A DNA stretch of 64,000 nucleotides from Nostocoides sp. F2B08 (GCF_009184895.1 NZ_WESE01000004.1:519164-583163); one strand, 5' to 3'; numbered from the stretch's first letter, positions 9,136-18,007 are shown. Notes: generated by a model not told the origin, from the sequence alone. A program made the numbers and translations.

Positions 9136-9567
9136 ATGAGACTCTCCGCCGAGAAGGCACGCGCCCGCCTGGACGCCGAGGTGCACGGTGTGCTGTGCAC
9201 GCTCCACCCCGAGCGTGGTCCGGACCCGCAGCCGGTCGTGTATGCGGTGAGCGGGGACGGTCATATCGGTGTCCCGATCGATCGGGTCAAGCCGAAACGC
9301 TCCTCGCGGCTGCAGCGCGAGGACAACCTCGAGTCGGACCCGCGCGCCTCGCTCCTCATCGAGCACTGGGACAGCGAGGACTGGTCCCGGCTGTGGTGGG
9401 TCCGGGCCCGGCTCGAGCATGTGGACGACCCGCCGGAGACGCTGACCGACGAGCTCGCCGACCGGTTGTCGCGGACCGTTCCGCAGTATGCGGACAAGCC
9501 GTTCCATAAGGTGCTCGTCTGCCGGATCGTCGACGTCACCGGATGGGCGGCCTCAGACAGCGCGTGA
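9136..9567 (+). CDS. PPOX-class probable F420-dependent enzyme (TIGR03668-like)
   Basis: A 143-residue split beta-barrel protein of the pyridoxamine-5'-phosphate-oxidase-like class, closest by pattern to the Rv0121/TIGR03668 group (GVLCTLHPERGPDPQPVVYAVSGDGHIGVPIDRVKPKRSSRLQR..., and a C-terminal RIVDVTGWAA). These small proteins bind F420 or a flavin; most have no assigned substrate. The start has GAAGGAG eight bases upstream. It converges with cofC, three bases apart, in keeping with an F420 theme across 6-14 kb. Confidence 0.85.
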   Translation: MRLSAEKARARLDAEVHGVLCTLHPERGPDPQPVVYAVSGDGHIGVPIDRVKPKRSSRLQREDNLESDPRASLLIEHWDSEDWSRLWWVRARLEHVDDPPETLTDELADRLSRTVPQYADKPFHKVLVCRIVDVTGWAASDSA

Positions 9568-9570
9568 GGG

Positions 9571-10209
9571 TCACGCGGGCCGTGCCTCGGTGAGGGTGGC
9601 GACCGCAGCCGCGGTTCGGGGCCCGACGCCGAGGGTCAGTGCGACGTCCAGGTCCTCGAGGGTGTCGACGTCGTGACGTGCGCGTGGGGGTGCCTGCTCG
9701 AGCGGTGTCAGGCCGAGCTCGCGGTGGCGAGCGGCGGACCCCGGGCCGTAGCGGGTTGCGGCCGACCGACCTGCGGCGTGGACGACGATGGTCGTCCCGG
9801 TGCCCCCGTGGTCCGGGACGAAGGCGCCGTCCGTCTCCTGGCCGAGGCGGACGACCCGCTCGACGTCCTCCGGGCGGAGCGACGGGAGGTCGGCCGGGAC
9901 GACCACAACGCCGAGGCCCGGCCAACACACCGCAGCGGCCGCGATGCCGACGGCCACCGCGTCGTGCAGGGCGGTGGTGTCGTCGGGCACCACGGCGACG
10001 CCCGTCCGATGCAGATGGGAGGCGACCTCGGGGTCGGAGGTGACGACGAGGACGCCGGCGACCACGGGACTGGCACGCAGCGCGTCGACGGTGTCGAGGG
10101 CGAAGGCGAGCGCCAGAGCAGCGCGCTGGTCGGAGGGGAGCCGCAGCCGTGACTTCGCGGCCGCCAGACGCTTGACCGGGACGACCGCCGCTACTCGCGT
10201 GTCGCTCAC
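9571..10209 (-). CDS. cofC: 2-phospho-L-lactate/phosphoenolpyruvate guanylyltransferase (coenzyme F420 biosynthesis)
   Basis: A 212-residue nucleotidyltransferase: VAAVVPVKRLAAAKSRL (GTP-binding N terminus), LVVTSDPEVASHLHRTG, GLGVVVVPADLPSLRPEDVERVV (metal-binding PADLP) and HDVDTLEDLDVAL. CofC/FbiD makes the GDP/GPP-activated three-carbon unit that CofD joins to FO on the way to dehydro-F420 and F420. In mycobacteria the substrate is phosphoenolpyruvate; which one is used here is not visible. The GTG start at 10209 overlaps the stop of the histidine kinase gene (GTGA), so cofC is the third gene of a regulator-kinase-cofC operon. fbiA/fbiB/fbiC are not in the window. Confidence 0.9.
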   Translation of the reverse strand: MSDTRVAAVVPVKRLAAAKSRLRLPSDQRAALALAFALDTVDALRASPVVAGVLVVTSDPEVASHLHRTGVAVVPDDTTALHDAVAVGIAAAAVCWPGLGVVVVPADLPSLRPEDVERVVRLGQETDGAFVPDHGGTGTTIVVHAAGRSAATRYGPGSAARHRELGLTPLEQAPPRARHDVDTLEDLDVALTLGVGPRTAAAVATLTEARPA

Positions 10210-11918
10210 GAGGACGCCTCGGGTCGCGGGAGCCGCAGCGTGATCGAGGTGCCGGTCGAGGTCGAGCGGCTGAGGGCCAGGTCGCCCCCCATGGCGTCCA
10301 TGAGCCCGTGGGCCAGTCCGAGGCCGAGGCCGATGCCGTCCTCGTGCGGGCCGTCGGCCGCTGCCTCCGTCGCGGGCGGCTCGTCGGCCGACGCGGCGCT
10401 GGGCCGGGCGAACGCGGTGAACGCCCGCGGCAGGAAGTCGGGCGGGATGCCGGGGCCGTCGTCGTCGACCGACAGCACCACCCAGGTCGGGTCGGCGGTC
10501 CGTAGGACCCGGACGTCGACGCTTCCGCCGGTGTTGCCGTGCCGGACCGAGTTGCCGACGAGGTTGAGCAGGACCTGACGGAGCCGGCGCCGGTCGGCGA
10601 GCACCACCTGGTCGTCGACGTCGTGCGAGAGCCCGACTCGGCGCTGCTCCGCCTTCGCCGACAGCAGCGCGAACACTTCGTCGACGACCTCGTCGACCCG
10701 AACCGGCTCGAGCGCGAGCGGCAGCGCGCCTGCCTCGAGGCGGCTGAGGTCGAGGACGTCGGTGAGCAGGTCCATGACGTGCCCCGCGGCCGCGCTGATG
10801 TGGTCGAGAGCCTCGCGGCGCCGCTCCGGCTCGAGGTCGATGGTGCCGAGCAGTTCGGCGAAGCCGACGATCGCCTGGATCGGGGTGCGCACCTCGTGCC
10901 CCACTGCGGCGAGCAGCTCGGACTTGACGTGCGAGAGCTCCTCCGCCGTGCGGCGCGCCGTCTCGGCCTCGAGCAGCGCGCGGCGGTGCCGCTCGGCAGC
11001 CCGGCGCTCGGTGAGGTCGAGGACGTTGACGATGTATTGCGCAGGCCCGCCGTCGTGGCCGTGCAGCAGCGACATCGTCGCCTCGATGTCGACGTCGGGG
11101 CGGCCGGCCCGGTGCAATGCGGCCTCGAAGACGACCCGGGCCGCGTGACCCCCGTCGAGTGTCTCGAAGCGGTCGTCGAGGGACCCTTGGGTCGGCGTGA
11201 GCAGGGCGGTGAACGGGCGGCCGACCGGCTCGGAGCCGTCGAGGGCCAAGGTCGTCAGGGCGGTGTTGCACCGGGCGATCACCCGGTCGGGACCGAGGAT
11301 GGCCATGCCGATGGGGTTGTCGTCGAAGGACCGGCGGAAACGTTCCTCGCTGCTGACGAGATCGCCGATGAGGGCGGCGTGCGCGATGGCGACCGCGGTG
11401 AGGTGGGTGAAGCGCTCGACGAACAGCGCCTCTCGCCGGGTCGGGCTGTGCGGCACATGGTGATAGACGGCGAAGGTGCCCACGGGCAGCCCGTCGGGAC
11501 CGTCGATGGGGGTCGACCAGCAGCTGCGGAGCGCGGCCGAGTCGGCGATGTGCCGGAACCGGATCCACCGAGGGTCGGTGCGGACGTCGGTCGCGACGAC
11601 AGCCGTGTTGAGAGCGGCGGCCGTCCCGCACGAGCCGGCGTCCGCGCCGATCGCCATGCCGTCGATCGCGGCGACGTAGTGCTCGGGCAGGCTCGGCGCG
11701 GCGCCGTGGTGGAGGGTCCCACGATCCCGATCGAGGAGCAGCACGGAGCACCGGGCGCCCGGCATCAAGGACTCGAGCGAGGTGAGGATCTCGGTGAGCA
11801 CCTCGTGCAGCGGTGCGGCGCGGGCGATGAGCTCGAGCACCTGCGTCTGGCGGGCCAGCATCAGCTCGTCGTCGGAGACGGCCCCCGGACTGTGGCGGAG
11901 CGGCTCGGCCGTGCTCAC
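10206..11918 (-). CDS. Cytosolic GAF-PAS sensor histidine kinase
   Basis: A 570-residue kinase without membrane segments. A GAF domain spans about residues 40-185 (SLMPGARCSVLLLDRDRGTL...DRYGL-type VGTFAVYHH), a PAS domain about 195-305 (FRRSFDDNPIGMAILGPD...), HisKA has H341 in GHEVRTP, and the HATPase domain carries N-box NLVGNSVRHGN, G1 DDDGPGIP and G2 GIGLGLGLAHGLM. It senses an intracellular signal through GAF/PAS and phosphorylates the adjacent OmpR-type regulator. The GTG start at 11918 overlaps the regulator stop (GTGA), and its own stop overlaps cofC. The gene order suggests the signal may relate to redox or F420 state, which is an inference only. Confidence 0.88.
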   Translation of the reverse strand: MSTAEPLRHSPGAVSDDELMLARQTQVLELIARAAPLHEVLTEILTSLESLMPGARCSVLLLDRDRGTLHHGAAPSLPEHYVAAIDGMAIGADAGSCGTAAALNTAVVATDVRTDPRWIRFRHIADSAALRSCWSTPIDGPDGLPVGTFAVYHHVPHSPTRREALFVERFTHLTAVAIAHAALIGDLVSSEERFRRSFDDNPIGMAILGPDRVIARCNTALTTLALDGSEPVGRPFTALLTPTQGSLDDRFETLDGGHAARVVFEAALHRAGRPDVDIEATMSLLHGHDGGPAQYIVNVLDLTERRAAERHRRALLEAETARRTAEELSHVKSELLAAVGHEVRTPIQAIVGFAELLGTIDLEPERRREALDHISAAAGHVMDLLTDVLDLSRLEAGALPLALEPVRVDEVVDEVFALLSAKAEQRRVGLSHDVDDQVVLADRRRLRQVLLNLVGNSVRHGNTGGSVDVRVLRTADPTWVVLSVDDDGPGIPPDFLPRAFTAFARPSAASADEPPATEAAADGPHEDGIGLGLGLAHGLMDAMGGDLALSRSTSTGTSITLRLPRPEASS

Positions 11919-12649
11919 GACTCGTCCATGAGCTGGTAGCCGATACCGCGCACGGTGCGCAGCAGGCGCGGGTGGGACGGGTCGGCCTCGAGCTTGAGGC
12001 GGAGCCGGTGCACGTGCTCGGTCACGGTCGCCTCGCCGAGCCACTCGGAGGACGAGTGCCAGACCTTCTCGAGCAGCTGGGCACGGGTGAACACCTGACG
12101 AGGATGCACCGCCAGGAAGGCGATGAGGTCGAACTCCTTCGGCGTGAGCTCCACCTCGACGCCGTCGACGGTGACTCGTCGGCTCGCCACGTCGACGTGG
12201 AGGGGGCCCACCACATGCGCCTCTCCGGTCAGCTCCGGGCTGACGCGCCGCAGCACCGACCGGACCCGCGCCGCGAGCTCACCGGGTGAGAACGGTTTGA
12301 TGAGGTAGTCATCAGCCCCGAGGTCGAGGCCCACGATGCGGTCGGTCTCTCCGCTGCGTCCGGACAGCACGATGATCGGCAGGTCGGTGCGCCCGGTGCC
12401 GCCCCCGCGCACCTCTCGCAGGACGTCGAGACCCCCGAGCCTGGGCAGTGATAGGTCGAGGACGACGAGAGCCGGGTGGTCGTCCCGGATCCGGCGCAGC
12501 GCGGCAGCGCCGTCCTCCGCCTCGAGCACGCGATACCCCGCATAGTCCAGCTGCCAGCGGACCACGGTGCGGATCGCCTCGTCGTCGTCGACGACCAGCA
12601 CCGTCGGGCCGCCGACGTCGGCGGGACGCTCGCGCGCGGTCTGGCTCAC
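11915..12649 (-). CDS. OmpR/PhoB-family response regulator
   Basis: A 244-residue regulator. The receiver domain has acidic pocket DDD at 21-23, phospho-acceptor D65 in VVLDLSLP, and K in LIKPFSPGELAAR. The C-terminal winged helix has VELTPKEFDLIAFLAVHPRQVFTRAQLLEKVW and the HVHRLRLKLEADP...VRGIGYQL motif. The GTG at 12649 is preferred because the receiver follows directly; an ATG at 12721 would add 24 residues after a GAGGG. It is the first gene of the regulator-kinase-cofC operon and the likely direct target of the GAF-PAS kinase. Confidence 0.88.
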   Translation of the reverse strand: MSQTARERPADVGGPTVLVVDDDEAIRTVVRWQLDYAGYRVLEAEDGAAALRRIRDDHPALVVLDLSLPRLGGLDVLREVRGGGTGRTDLPIIVLSGRSGETDRIVGLDLGADDYLIKPFSPGELAARVRSVLRRVSPELTGEAHVVGPLHVDVASRRVTVDGVEVELTPKEFDLIAFLAVHPRQVFTRAQLLEKVWHSSSEWLGEATVTEHVHRLRLKLEADPSHPRLLRTVRGIGYQLMDES

Positions 12650-12802
12650 CTCACGATGGCTACCACACGCGGGCGCAAAGGTCACCTCTGGGGCCGGGCC
12701 GTTGTGGCCTCGTTGAGACATGCATCCCTCAGGTCGGTCCGGACGTCGAGAGCGAAGGGTCGAGAGAGAAGAGTCGGTCGGTCGTCGTGCCACAGTGTTC
12801 CG

Positions 12803-13732
12803 GTGACCTCGAACCGCCCCCTGCTCGGGTTCGGCCTGCCGGTGTCCGGGCCGTGGGCGACGCGGGAGACGATCATCCGGGTCGCGCGTCGGGCGGAAGA
12901 GCTCGGCTACGCCTCGCTGTGGGCGTACCAACGCATCCTCTCGCCGGCCGACGGACGGCTCGGGCCGGCCCACCGCAGCGTCCTCGACCCCGCGGTCGCC
13001 CTCGCGCTGGCGGCCGGGCACACCGAGCGGATCGGTCTGGGCACGGCGACGGTATGCGCGCCGTTCACCTCTCCCGCACAGCTCGCCTCCACGATGGCCT
13101 CGCTGGACGTCGTCTCCGGCGGCCGGCTGACCGTGGGCGTCGGGATGGGCTGGCTGCCCGAGGAGCACATCGCCGCCGGCGTCCCGATGGAGCGGCGGGG
13201 CGCCCGCTTCGAGGAGTACCTGCGCTGTCTGCAGGCGCTGTGGACGCAGCGACCCGTCGAGTTCTCCGGCGAGTTCTACACCGTGCCGGCCTCGTTCCTC
13301 TCTCCGGCCCCGGTGCAGCAGCCGCACCCTCCGATCCTCGTCGGAGCGAGCGCCGAGCCGGCGTTGCGCCGGGCCGGCCGACTCGCCCAGGGCTGGATCG
13401 CGAGCAGCACCCACGACTCTGGGACGATCGCGCGCAGCGTCGAGACCGTGCGTGAGGGTGCGATGGACGCGGGGCGCGACCCGCATACCCTGCGTATCCT
13501 CGCGCGAGTCGTCCCGGACCTGTGGGACAACGAGGCGGGTCCCGAACGCAGACCGTTCCAGGGCAGCACGCGGCAGATCCTCGCCGACCTCGAGCGGCTC
13601 GGGTCCGACGGTGCCACCGAGGTTCTTCTCGACCTCAACCTCTCCCCTCGCGTCGACCGCCTGTCCAGCCACCCCCGCGAGGCGCTGGCCTACGCCGAAC
13701 GCGTCCTCGACGAGTTCGCTCCGCACCGCTGA
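12803..13732 (+). CDS. LLM-class F420-dependent oxidoreductase
   Basis: A 309-residue luciferase-like protein with LLGFGLPVSGPWATRETIIRVARRAEELGYASLWAYQRI, IGLGTATVCAPFTSPAQLASTMASLDVVSGGRLTVGVGMGW and QQPHPPILVG blocks typical of actinobacterial F420-dependent oxidoreductases. It is only distantly similar to the LLM protein at 6315-7301, so it is not a recent duplicate. It starts with GTG at 12803 with a weak ribosome site. It diverges from the response regulator operon, whose last gene makes an F420 precursor. The substrate is unknown. Confidence 0.85.
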   Translation: MTSNRPLLGFGLPVSGPWATRETIIRVARRAEELGYASLWAYQRILSPADGRLGPAHRSVLDPAVALALAAGHTERIGLGTATVCAPFTSPAQLASTMASLDVVSGGRLTVGVGMGWLPEEHIAAGVPMERRGARFEEYLRCLQALWTQRPVEFSGEFYTVPASFLSPAPVQQPHPPILVGASAEPALRRAGRLAQGWIASSTHDSGTIARSVETVREGAMDAGRDPHTLRILARVVPDLWDNEAGPERRPFQGSTRQILADLERLGSDGATEVLLDLNLSPRVDRLSSHPREALAYAERVLDEFAPHR

Positions 13733-13807
13733 CGCGGTTCGCCGGGTCGGACGTCGCCACACCCTCAGCGGGTTCGCGGCACGGCCGCGACGAACGAGGC
13801 GCCGTAT

Positions 13808-14287
13808 CTAGCGTTCGTCCGTTGCCGAGAGGAACGCGTGCGAGGTGAGAGGCCCGGCGATAGCGGTCATGACCTCCTGCAGAGCCTTCGTCTGGGCCGC
13901 GCTGAGGTGGTCGAAGACGAGGTTGCGGACGTCGGCGAGATGCTGCCGGTACACCCGCTCGACCTTCTCGCGTCCCTGGTCGGTGAGGACGACGACCACC
14001 CCTCGCCGGTCGTGTTGGTCGGGGCGCCGCGCGATGTCCCCAGCGGCCTCCAGACCCTTGAGGCGGTGGGAAAGCCGGCTCGAGCTGATCCCCGCCAGGT
14101 CTGCGAGCTCGCCCGCGGGCATCGCGCTCTCGGGCTGCTCGGCGAGGACGGCCAGGAAGCCGTACTCCAGGTGGCTCAGCCCCACCCGGCGGAAGGTGCG
14201 CTCCAGCTTCGGGAGACCCAGCCGCCAGAACACGACCATGGCGCGCCAGGCGGCAGCCTCGGTCGGATCGAGGTCCCGTACATTCAC
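13808..14287 (-). CDS. MarR-family transcriptional regulator
   Basis: A 159-residue winged-helix protein. LSHLEYGFLAVLAEQPESAMPAGELADLAGISSSRLSHRLKGLEAAGDIARRPDQHDRRGVVVVLTDQGREKVE is the MarR core, including the DxR wing motif (DQHDRRG). MarR proteins usually repress a divergent gene and release DNA on binding a small phenolic or lipophilic ligand. The divergent gene at 14413 encodes a tandem-ABM protein. Repeated motifs overlapping its promoter (14307-14349) are candidate operators. Confidence 0.88.
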   Translation of the reverse strand: MNVRDLDPTEAAAWRAMVVFWRLGLPKLERTFRRVGLSHLEYGFLAVLAEQPESAMPAGELADLAGISSSRLSHRLKGLEAAGDIARRPDQHDRRGVVVVLTDQGREKVERVYRQHLADVRNLVFDHLSAAQTKALQEVMTAIAGPLTSHAFLSATDER

Positions 14288-14300
14288 CCGGTCAGAATAG

Positions 14301-14330
14301 TTGACCCTTCAGGTAATCCGCTCATAAGAT
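14301..14330 (+). promoter_or_regulatory. Promoter of the tandem-ABM gene
   Basis: TTGACC (14301-14306) and TAAGAT (14325-14330) are separated by 18 bases. This is a good sigma-70-type promoter in an unusually AT-rich patch between the divergent MarR gene and the gene at 14413. Confidence 0.65.
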
Positions 14331-14349
14331 ATCTGAAACTTCAGGTAAT
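14307..14349. promoter_or_regulatory. Candidate MarR operator (direct repeat CTTCAGGTAAT x2 with inverted CTGAA/TTCAG)
   Basis: CTTCAGGTAAT occurs exactly at 14307-14317 and 14339-14349, 32 bases apart (about three helix turns). The second copy is also part of an inverted repeat CTGAA-AC-TTCAG at 14333-14344. One copy lies inside the -35/-10 spacer and the other just downstream of the -10, so a bound MarR dimer would block initiation. Confidence 0.6.
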
Positions 14350-14412
14350 ACTCAGAGATGAGGTCCCCGTGTCCGACCATCCAGCCCGCCTTCCCCAGCA
14401 GGGAGCACGACG

Positions 14413-15054
14413 ATGACCCACGTCCACGAGATAGCCGTCCGCAAGGTCAAACCGGGCAAGGAGCAGACCTTCCGCGAGCGTCGGGCCGCCTTCATCCGGG
14501 TGCTCAAGCAGCAGCCGGCCGCGCTCGTCGACCGCGAGTTCGAGTCCTTCCTCGCGATGCCGACCCCGGACGAGACGGATGTCTTCATCGGGATGACGAC
14601 CTACGAGAGCCTGGCCGCCAACGCGCGGATCCAGCGCAACCCCCGGGTGGTCTGGAACTTCCTGCGCTTCGCCCGGACCATGGATCTCAAGGCCTACGTC
14701 TACGTCGAGCCCACCGAGGGCCCCGCGTTCGATCTCGCCGACCTGGCCTCGAAGCCCGGCCAGGTCCTGGAGGTCGGCGTGCGGCGGGTCACCGACCGCT
14801 CGCGCTTCGAGAAGACAAGACCGGAGTTCATCCGGCTCCTCTCCGAACAGCCCGGCGTGCGCGACAGCTGGGAGTTCCGCGTCGTAAAGGGCAAGGACGC
14901 CGACGACCTCGCGGTCGGGATGACCGTCTACGACGACCGCGCCGCCCTGGAGGCGGTCATGGCCTCGATCCTCGGCGACCCCGTGACCCAGGCCTACTTC
15001 GCCACCTTCGAGCCGGTGGCCCTTCAGTACGCCACGTCGACGACCAACGACTGA
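14413..15054 (+). CDS. Tandem antibiotic-biosynthesis-monooxygenase (ABM)-like protein
   Basis: A 213-residue protein made of two similar ferredoxin-like halves. Each begins with a strand and the pattern (I/V)xVRxVK/T...R...FxxxRxxFIRLL/VLxQQPG/A: VHEIAVRKVKPGKEQTFRERR at residues 3-23 and LEVGVRRVTDRSRFEKTRPE at about 120-139. ABM domains occur in monooxygenases and in heme- or quinone-related dimeric barrels; here two copies in one chain would form the barrel internally. The start is 60-80 bases downstream of a MarR-regulated promoter, so expression is probably inducible. The catalytic activity is unknown. Confidence 0.7.
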   Translation: MTHVHEIAVRKVKPGKEQTFRERRAAFIRVLKQQPAALVDREFESFLAMPTPDETDVFIGMTTYESLAANARIQRNPRVVWNFLRFARTMDLKAYVYVEPTEGPAFDLADLASKPGQVLEVGVRRVTDRSRFEKTRPEFIRLLSEQPGVRDSWEFRVVKGKDADDLAVGMTVYDDRAALEAVMASILGDPVTQAYFATFEPVALQYATSTTND

Positions 15055-15074
15055 CTCCTGCGCGAACCGTCGGC

Positions 15075-16664
15075 TCAGAGTCCGAGGACCCCTGGGTTGA
15101 GAACGCCGCGCGGGTCGAGGGCGGCCTTGACAGCCCGAAGGGCGGCGGCGAACGGCTCGGGACGCTGTCGCGCGTACCAGGGGGCGTGGTCGCGACCGAC
15201 CGCGTGGTGGTGGGTGATCGTCCCACCGTGGGCGATGATCGCCTCGGAGACGCCGGCCTTGATCTCGTCCCACATCGGCACCAGGGAACCCCACCGTCCC
15301 GAGGCGTAGACGCCGTAGTAGGGCGCAGGACCGTCCGGATAGACGTGCGTGAAGCGGCAGGTGAGGACCCCGGGAGCGCCGACCGACGTCATGACGTCGT
15401 AGGCAGCCGTCGTGATCGCCGCGTGCAGCTCGTCGAACCGGTCCCACGTGCAGGCCGTCTCGAAGGTCTCGACGATCAGGCTCCGGCGGGCGACGGCGTC
15501 GCGTTGGTAGGGCATCCGCAGGAAGGACGAACGCCATGCGTCGGCCGGGCTCGTCGGCGGCGGGGAGTCCCGGCCCGGCTCCTTGGCCACGACCCGCCCG
15601 GGGTGGCCGCCGTGGTCGCGGACGATCTCCAGCCCGCGATCCAGCCACGGGCCGACCGGGTGGTCGGCAGACTCGAACGCAAGCACGAGCAGTCCGCCCT
15701 TCGTCGAGAGGCCCGCGCCAACCATGGACTCCATCGGGTCGAGGAGCCGGCAGTTGCTCGGATGCAGTCCGGACTGGGCGACGGCACGCGTCGCCGCGGC
15801 CGCGTCGTCGAAGGAGTCGAAGTCGACGGTCACCGACCGCTGCCAGCCGGGACGGTCCTGGAGGCGGACCCACGCCTCTGTGATCACGCCGAGCGCCCCC
15901 TCCGAGCCGAGGAACAGTCGGTCCGGGGACGGTCCTGCGCCCGACCCGGGCAGCCGTCGCGACTCGCTGACGCCCGCCGGCGTCACGACTCGCAGGCTCT
16001 CGGTCAGGTCGTCGATGTGGGTGAGCACGGTCGCGTAGTGACCACCCGCACGGGTCGAGAGCCAGCCGCCCAGACTGGAGAACTCGAAGGACTGCGGAAA
16101 GTGGCGCAGCGTCAGCCCATGGGGACGCAGCTGGTCCTCGAGTGCCGGCCCGAGGACCCCGGCCTGGACGCGGGCGGCCCGGCTGGCGCGGTCGATCTCC
16201 AGCACCTGGTCGAGGCCGGTCAGATCGAGGCTGGCGGCAGGCGCGTCGAAGCGCGGCTCGACCCCACCGACCACCGAGGTGCCGCCGCCGTACGGCACGA
16301 TCGCCACGCCGGCCGAGGCCGCCCAGTCGAGGGCGTCGACGACGTCCTGCTCGCCACGTGGTCGCAGGACGACGTCGGGAGTATGCGCGAGGTCGCCTTC
16401 GAGATTGCGCACCACATCTCGGTAGGCCTTGCCACGGGCATGCGCCACTCGGTCCTCCGGGTCCGGCGACGCGATCGCCGCCAGGGCGTTCGGGACGACC
16501 ACACGGGACGGCGGCAGGTCGAGGTCGCTGACCTCGGGCGGCTGGTGCACGGTGAAGTCATGGTCGGGCAGGAGCCCCGCCACCCGGGCGACCAGCGCGT
16601 CCTCCTCGGCGCCGGTGACGGCATCCTCGACGTTGCCCCAGCCCCACCAGGATCTCGGTGCCAT
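15075..16664 (-). CDS. FAD-linked oxidase, alkyldihydroxyacetonephosphate-synthase (AGPS)-like
   Basis: A 529-residue flavoprotein. It begins APRSWWGWGNVEDAV, a signature of the AGPS-like group. The PCMH FAD-binding domain holds VVLRPRGEQDVVDALDWA, IVPYGGGTSVVGGVEP and ESRRLPGSGAGPSPDRLFLGSEGALGVITEAWVRL. The C-terminal cap has the His cluster GGTITHHHAVGRDHAPWY seen in ADPS-family active sites. Eukaryotic AGPS makes ether lipids; bacterial homologs are often uncharacterised and may oxidise 2-hydroxyacids or synthesise ether-linked lipids. ATG 16664 is taken as the start because the family signature begins there. It converges with the ABM gene. Confidence 0.8.
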   Translation of the reverse strand: MAPRSWWGWGNVEDAVTGAEEDALVARVAGLLPDHDFTVHQPPEVSDLDLPPSRVVVPNALAAIASPDPEDRVAHARGKAYRDVVRNLEGDLAHTPDVVLRPRGEQDVVDALDWAASAGVAIVPYGGGTSVVGGVEPRFDAPAASLDLTGLDQVLEIDRASRAARVQAGVLGPALEDQLRPHGLTLRHFPQSFEFSSLGGWLSTRAGGHYATVLTHIDDLTESLRVVTPAGVSESRRLPGSGAGPSPDRLFLGSEGALGVITEAWVRLQDRPGWQRSVTVDFDSFDDAAAATRAVAQSGLHPSNCRLLDPMESMVGAGLSTKGGLLVLAFESADHPVGPWLDRGLEIVRDHGGHPGRVVAKEPGRDSPPPTSPADAWRSSFLRMPYQRDAVARRSLIVETFETACTWDRFDELHAAITTAAYDVMTSVGAPGVLTCRFTHVYPDGPAPYYGVYASGRWGSLVPMWDEIKAGVSEAIIAHGGTITHHHAVGRDHAPWYARQRPEPFAAALRAVKAALDPRGVLNPGVLGL

Positions 16665-16801
16665 GAGCCGACAGTAGGGCAAACCGAAGATCGGAGTTCT
16701 CCTGCGCCTCGGGGAGCAGCGGCGTACCGTCGGAAGAGACGCGATGGCGCCGACCTGAGCCTCGATGGCCGAGGCCGGAGCGGCCTGTCGAAGGAGGGGC
16801 C

Positions 16802-18007
16802 ATGACCAGACGGAGGAGGATGGCAGTGGTTCTCGCGGTCGCGATGGCCGCCGCGACGGGAGGAACGGCCTCGGCCGGGGGTGCTGCCGGATCGACCCCG
16901 ACGACGGTCGACAGCCTCAGGTACTACCAGGCGTCGGTGTTCGTCGATGGCGGGCCTGGGGAGCTCGTGGGCGCCGTCGGCTTCCGCAGCGTCGTCAAGG
17001 GTGAGGTCACCGTCGACGTGTTCTTCGGCAGCGAGGAGCCGGTTTCGTGCCCGGACGGGAGCGAGGACGTGCGCACCGAGACGGTGCGCACCGAGGACCC
17101 GTTCGCCTCGCGGCCCGGGCCCATGGTGTTCGACGTCGACCCGCGGCTGCTGACCGCGCACGGCGAAGGCGTCGTGGACCTGGTGCACAGCGTCGTCGCC
17201 GGCTGCGGCGCCGACGAGGTGACGACCGTGCTTCCCGCGCGGCACGTCTCGATCGACGTCACCGGAACCACCGAACTCATTCGCGCGCGAATGACCGGCT
17301 CCGCTTCCGCACGGAACGCCTTCGACCGGGCGCGCGTCACGAGCATCGCCCGCGACGGTACGGGCCAAGCCGTCATCGACGGCTTCGTGGACGCGGACAG
17401 CGACGCGGCGTGGCTGAAGTACGCCGTCGAGCACTTCGTGCGCCGCGGCACCCAGCCGGAGGTCCCTGACAGTGTCGCCCCAGAGGGCGGACTCGGCGCC
17501 GTGGGCGGCGCGTCGGCCTTCTACGAGCCCGAGAGCGGCTTGGGAGTGCTCTTCGAGGACGCCATCGTGGCCGCGACCGTCGGCCCGGCACCCGCGAAGA
17601 AGATGCTCCTGACGGCCTCGGCGCTGGGTGTGACCGCGGTCGAGTGCGCCGACGGCGAGATCGGCTACCGATACCGGGACACCTTCGGGGAGGTCGCGAC
17701 ACCGGTGCAGGTCAGTCACCGCCTCGATGCCGCCGATGCCGCAGCCACGGCGCAGCTGACGGAGATCACGTACGACGAGTGCACCGGCGCGGAGAGCAGT
17801 CGCATCGTGGCGGCACCCGTCGCTCTCGACCTGGTCGCGACCGGCCCGCCCGTGCGCGTGCGCGACACGTACTACTTCTCCGCCCCGCCGCAGCCGACCA
17901 CCCGCATCAACGGGTGGTCGCTGCGACGGCCGGCCGCCGGCACGGTCAGGGTCGGCACGTTCAGGGAATCCACGGATTTCGGCGCCATCTCGCGCGCCAG
18001 TCGTTGA
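16802..18007 (+). CDS. Secreted protein of unknown function
   Basis: A 401-residue protein with a clear signal peptide (MTRRRRMAVVLAVAMAAATGGTASAG, cleavage near residue 25). No domain is recognised. The mature part is beta-rich, with conserved-looking aromatic strands (YYQASVFVDGGPGELVGAVGFRSV, TYYFSAPPQPTTRINGWSLRRP) and four cysteines (PVSCPD, AGCGAD, VECADG, YDECTG) that could pair as disulfides. A strong ribosome site (GAAGGAGGGG) precedes the ATG. It may be co-transcribed with the small membrane protein 43 bases downstream. Confidence 0.7.
   Translation: MTRRRRMAVVLAVAMAAATGGTASAGGAAGSTPTTVDSLRYYQASVFVDGGPGELVGAVGFRSVVKGEVTVDVFFGSEEPVSCPDGSEDVRTETVRTEDPFASRPGPMVFDVDPRLLTAHGEGVVDLVHSVVAGCGADEVTTVLPARHVSIDVTGTTELIRARMTGSASARNAFDRARVTSIARDGTGQAVIDGFVDADSDAAWLKYAVEHFVRRGTQPEVPDSVAPEGGLGAVGGASAFYEPESGLGVLFEDAIVAATVGPAPAKKMLLTASALGVTAVECADGEIGYRYRDTFGEVATPVQVSHRLDAADAAATAQLTEITYDECTGAESSRIVAAPVALDLVATGPPVRVRDTYYFSAPPQPTTRINGWSLRRPAAGTVRVGTFRESTDFGAISRASR

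Noticed and set aside
12650..12721. N-terminal extension of the OmpR regulator from ATG 12721
   Set aside because: The extra 24 residues do not resemble the receiver domain. A GAGGG precedes it, so it is kept only as an alternative start.
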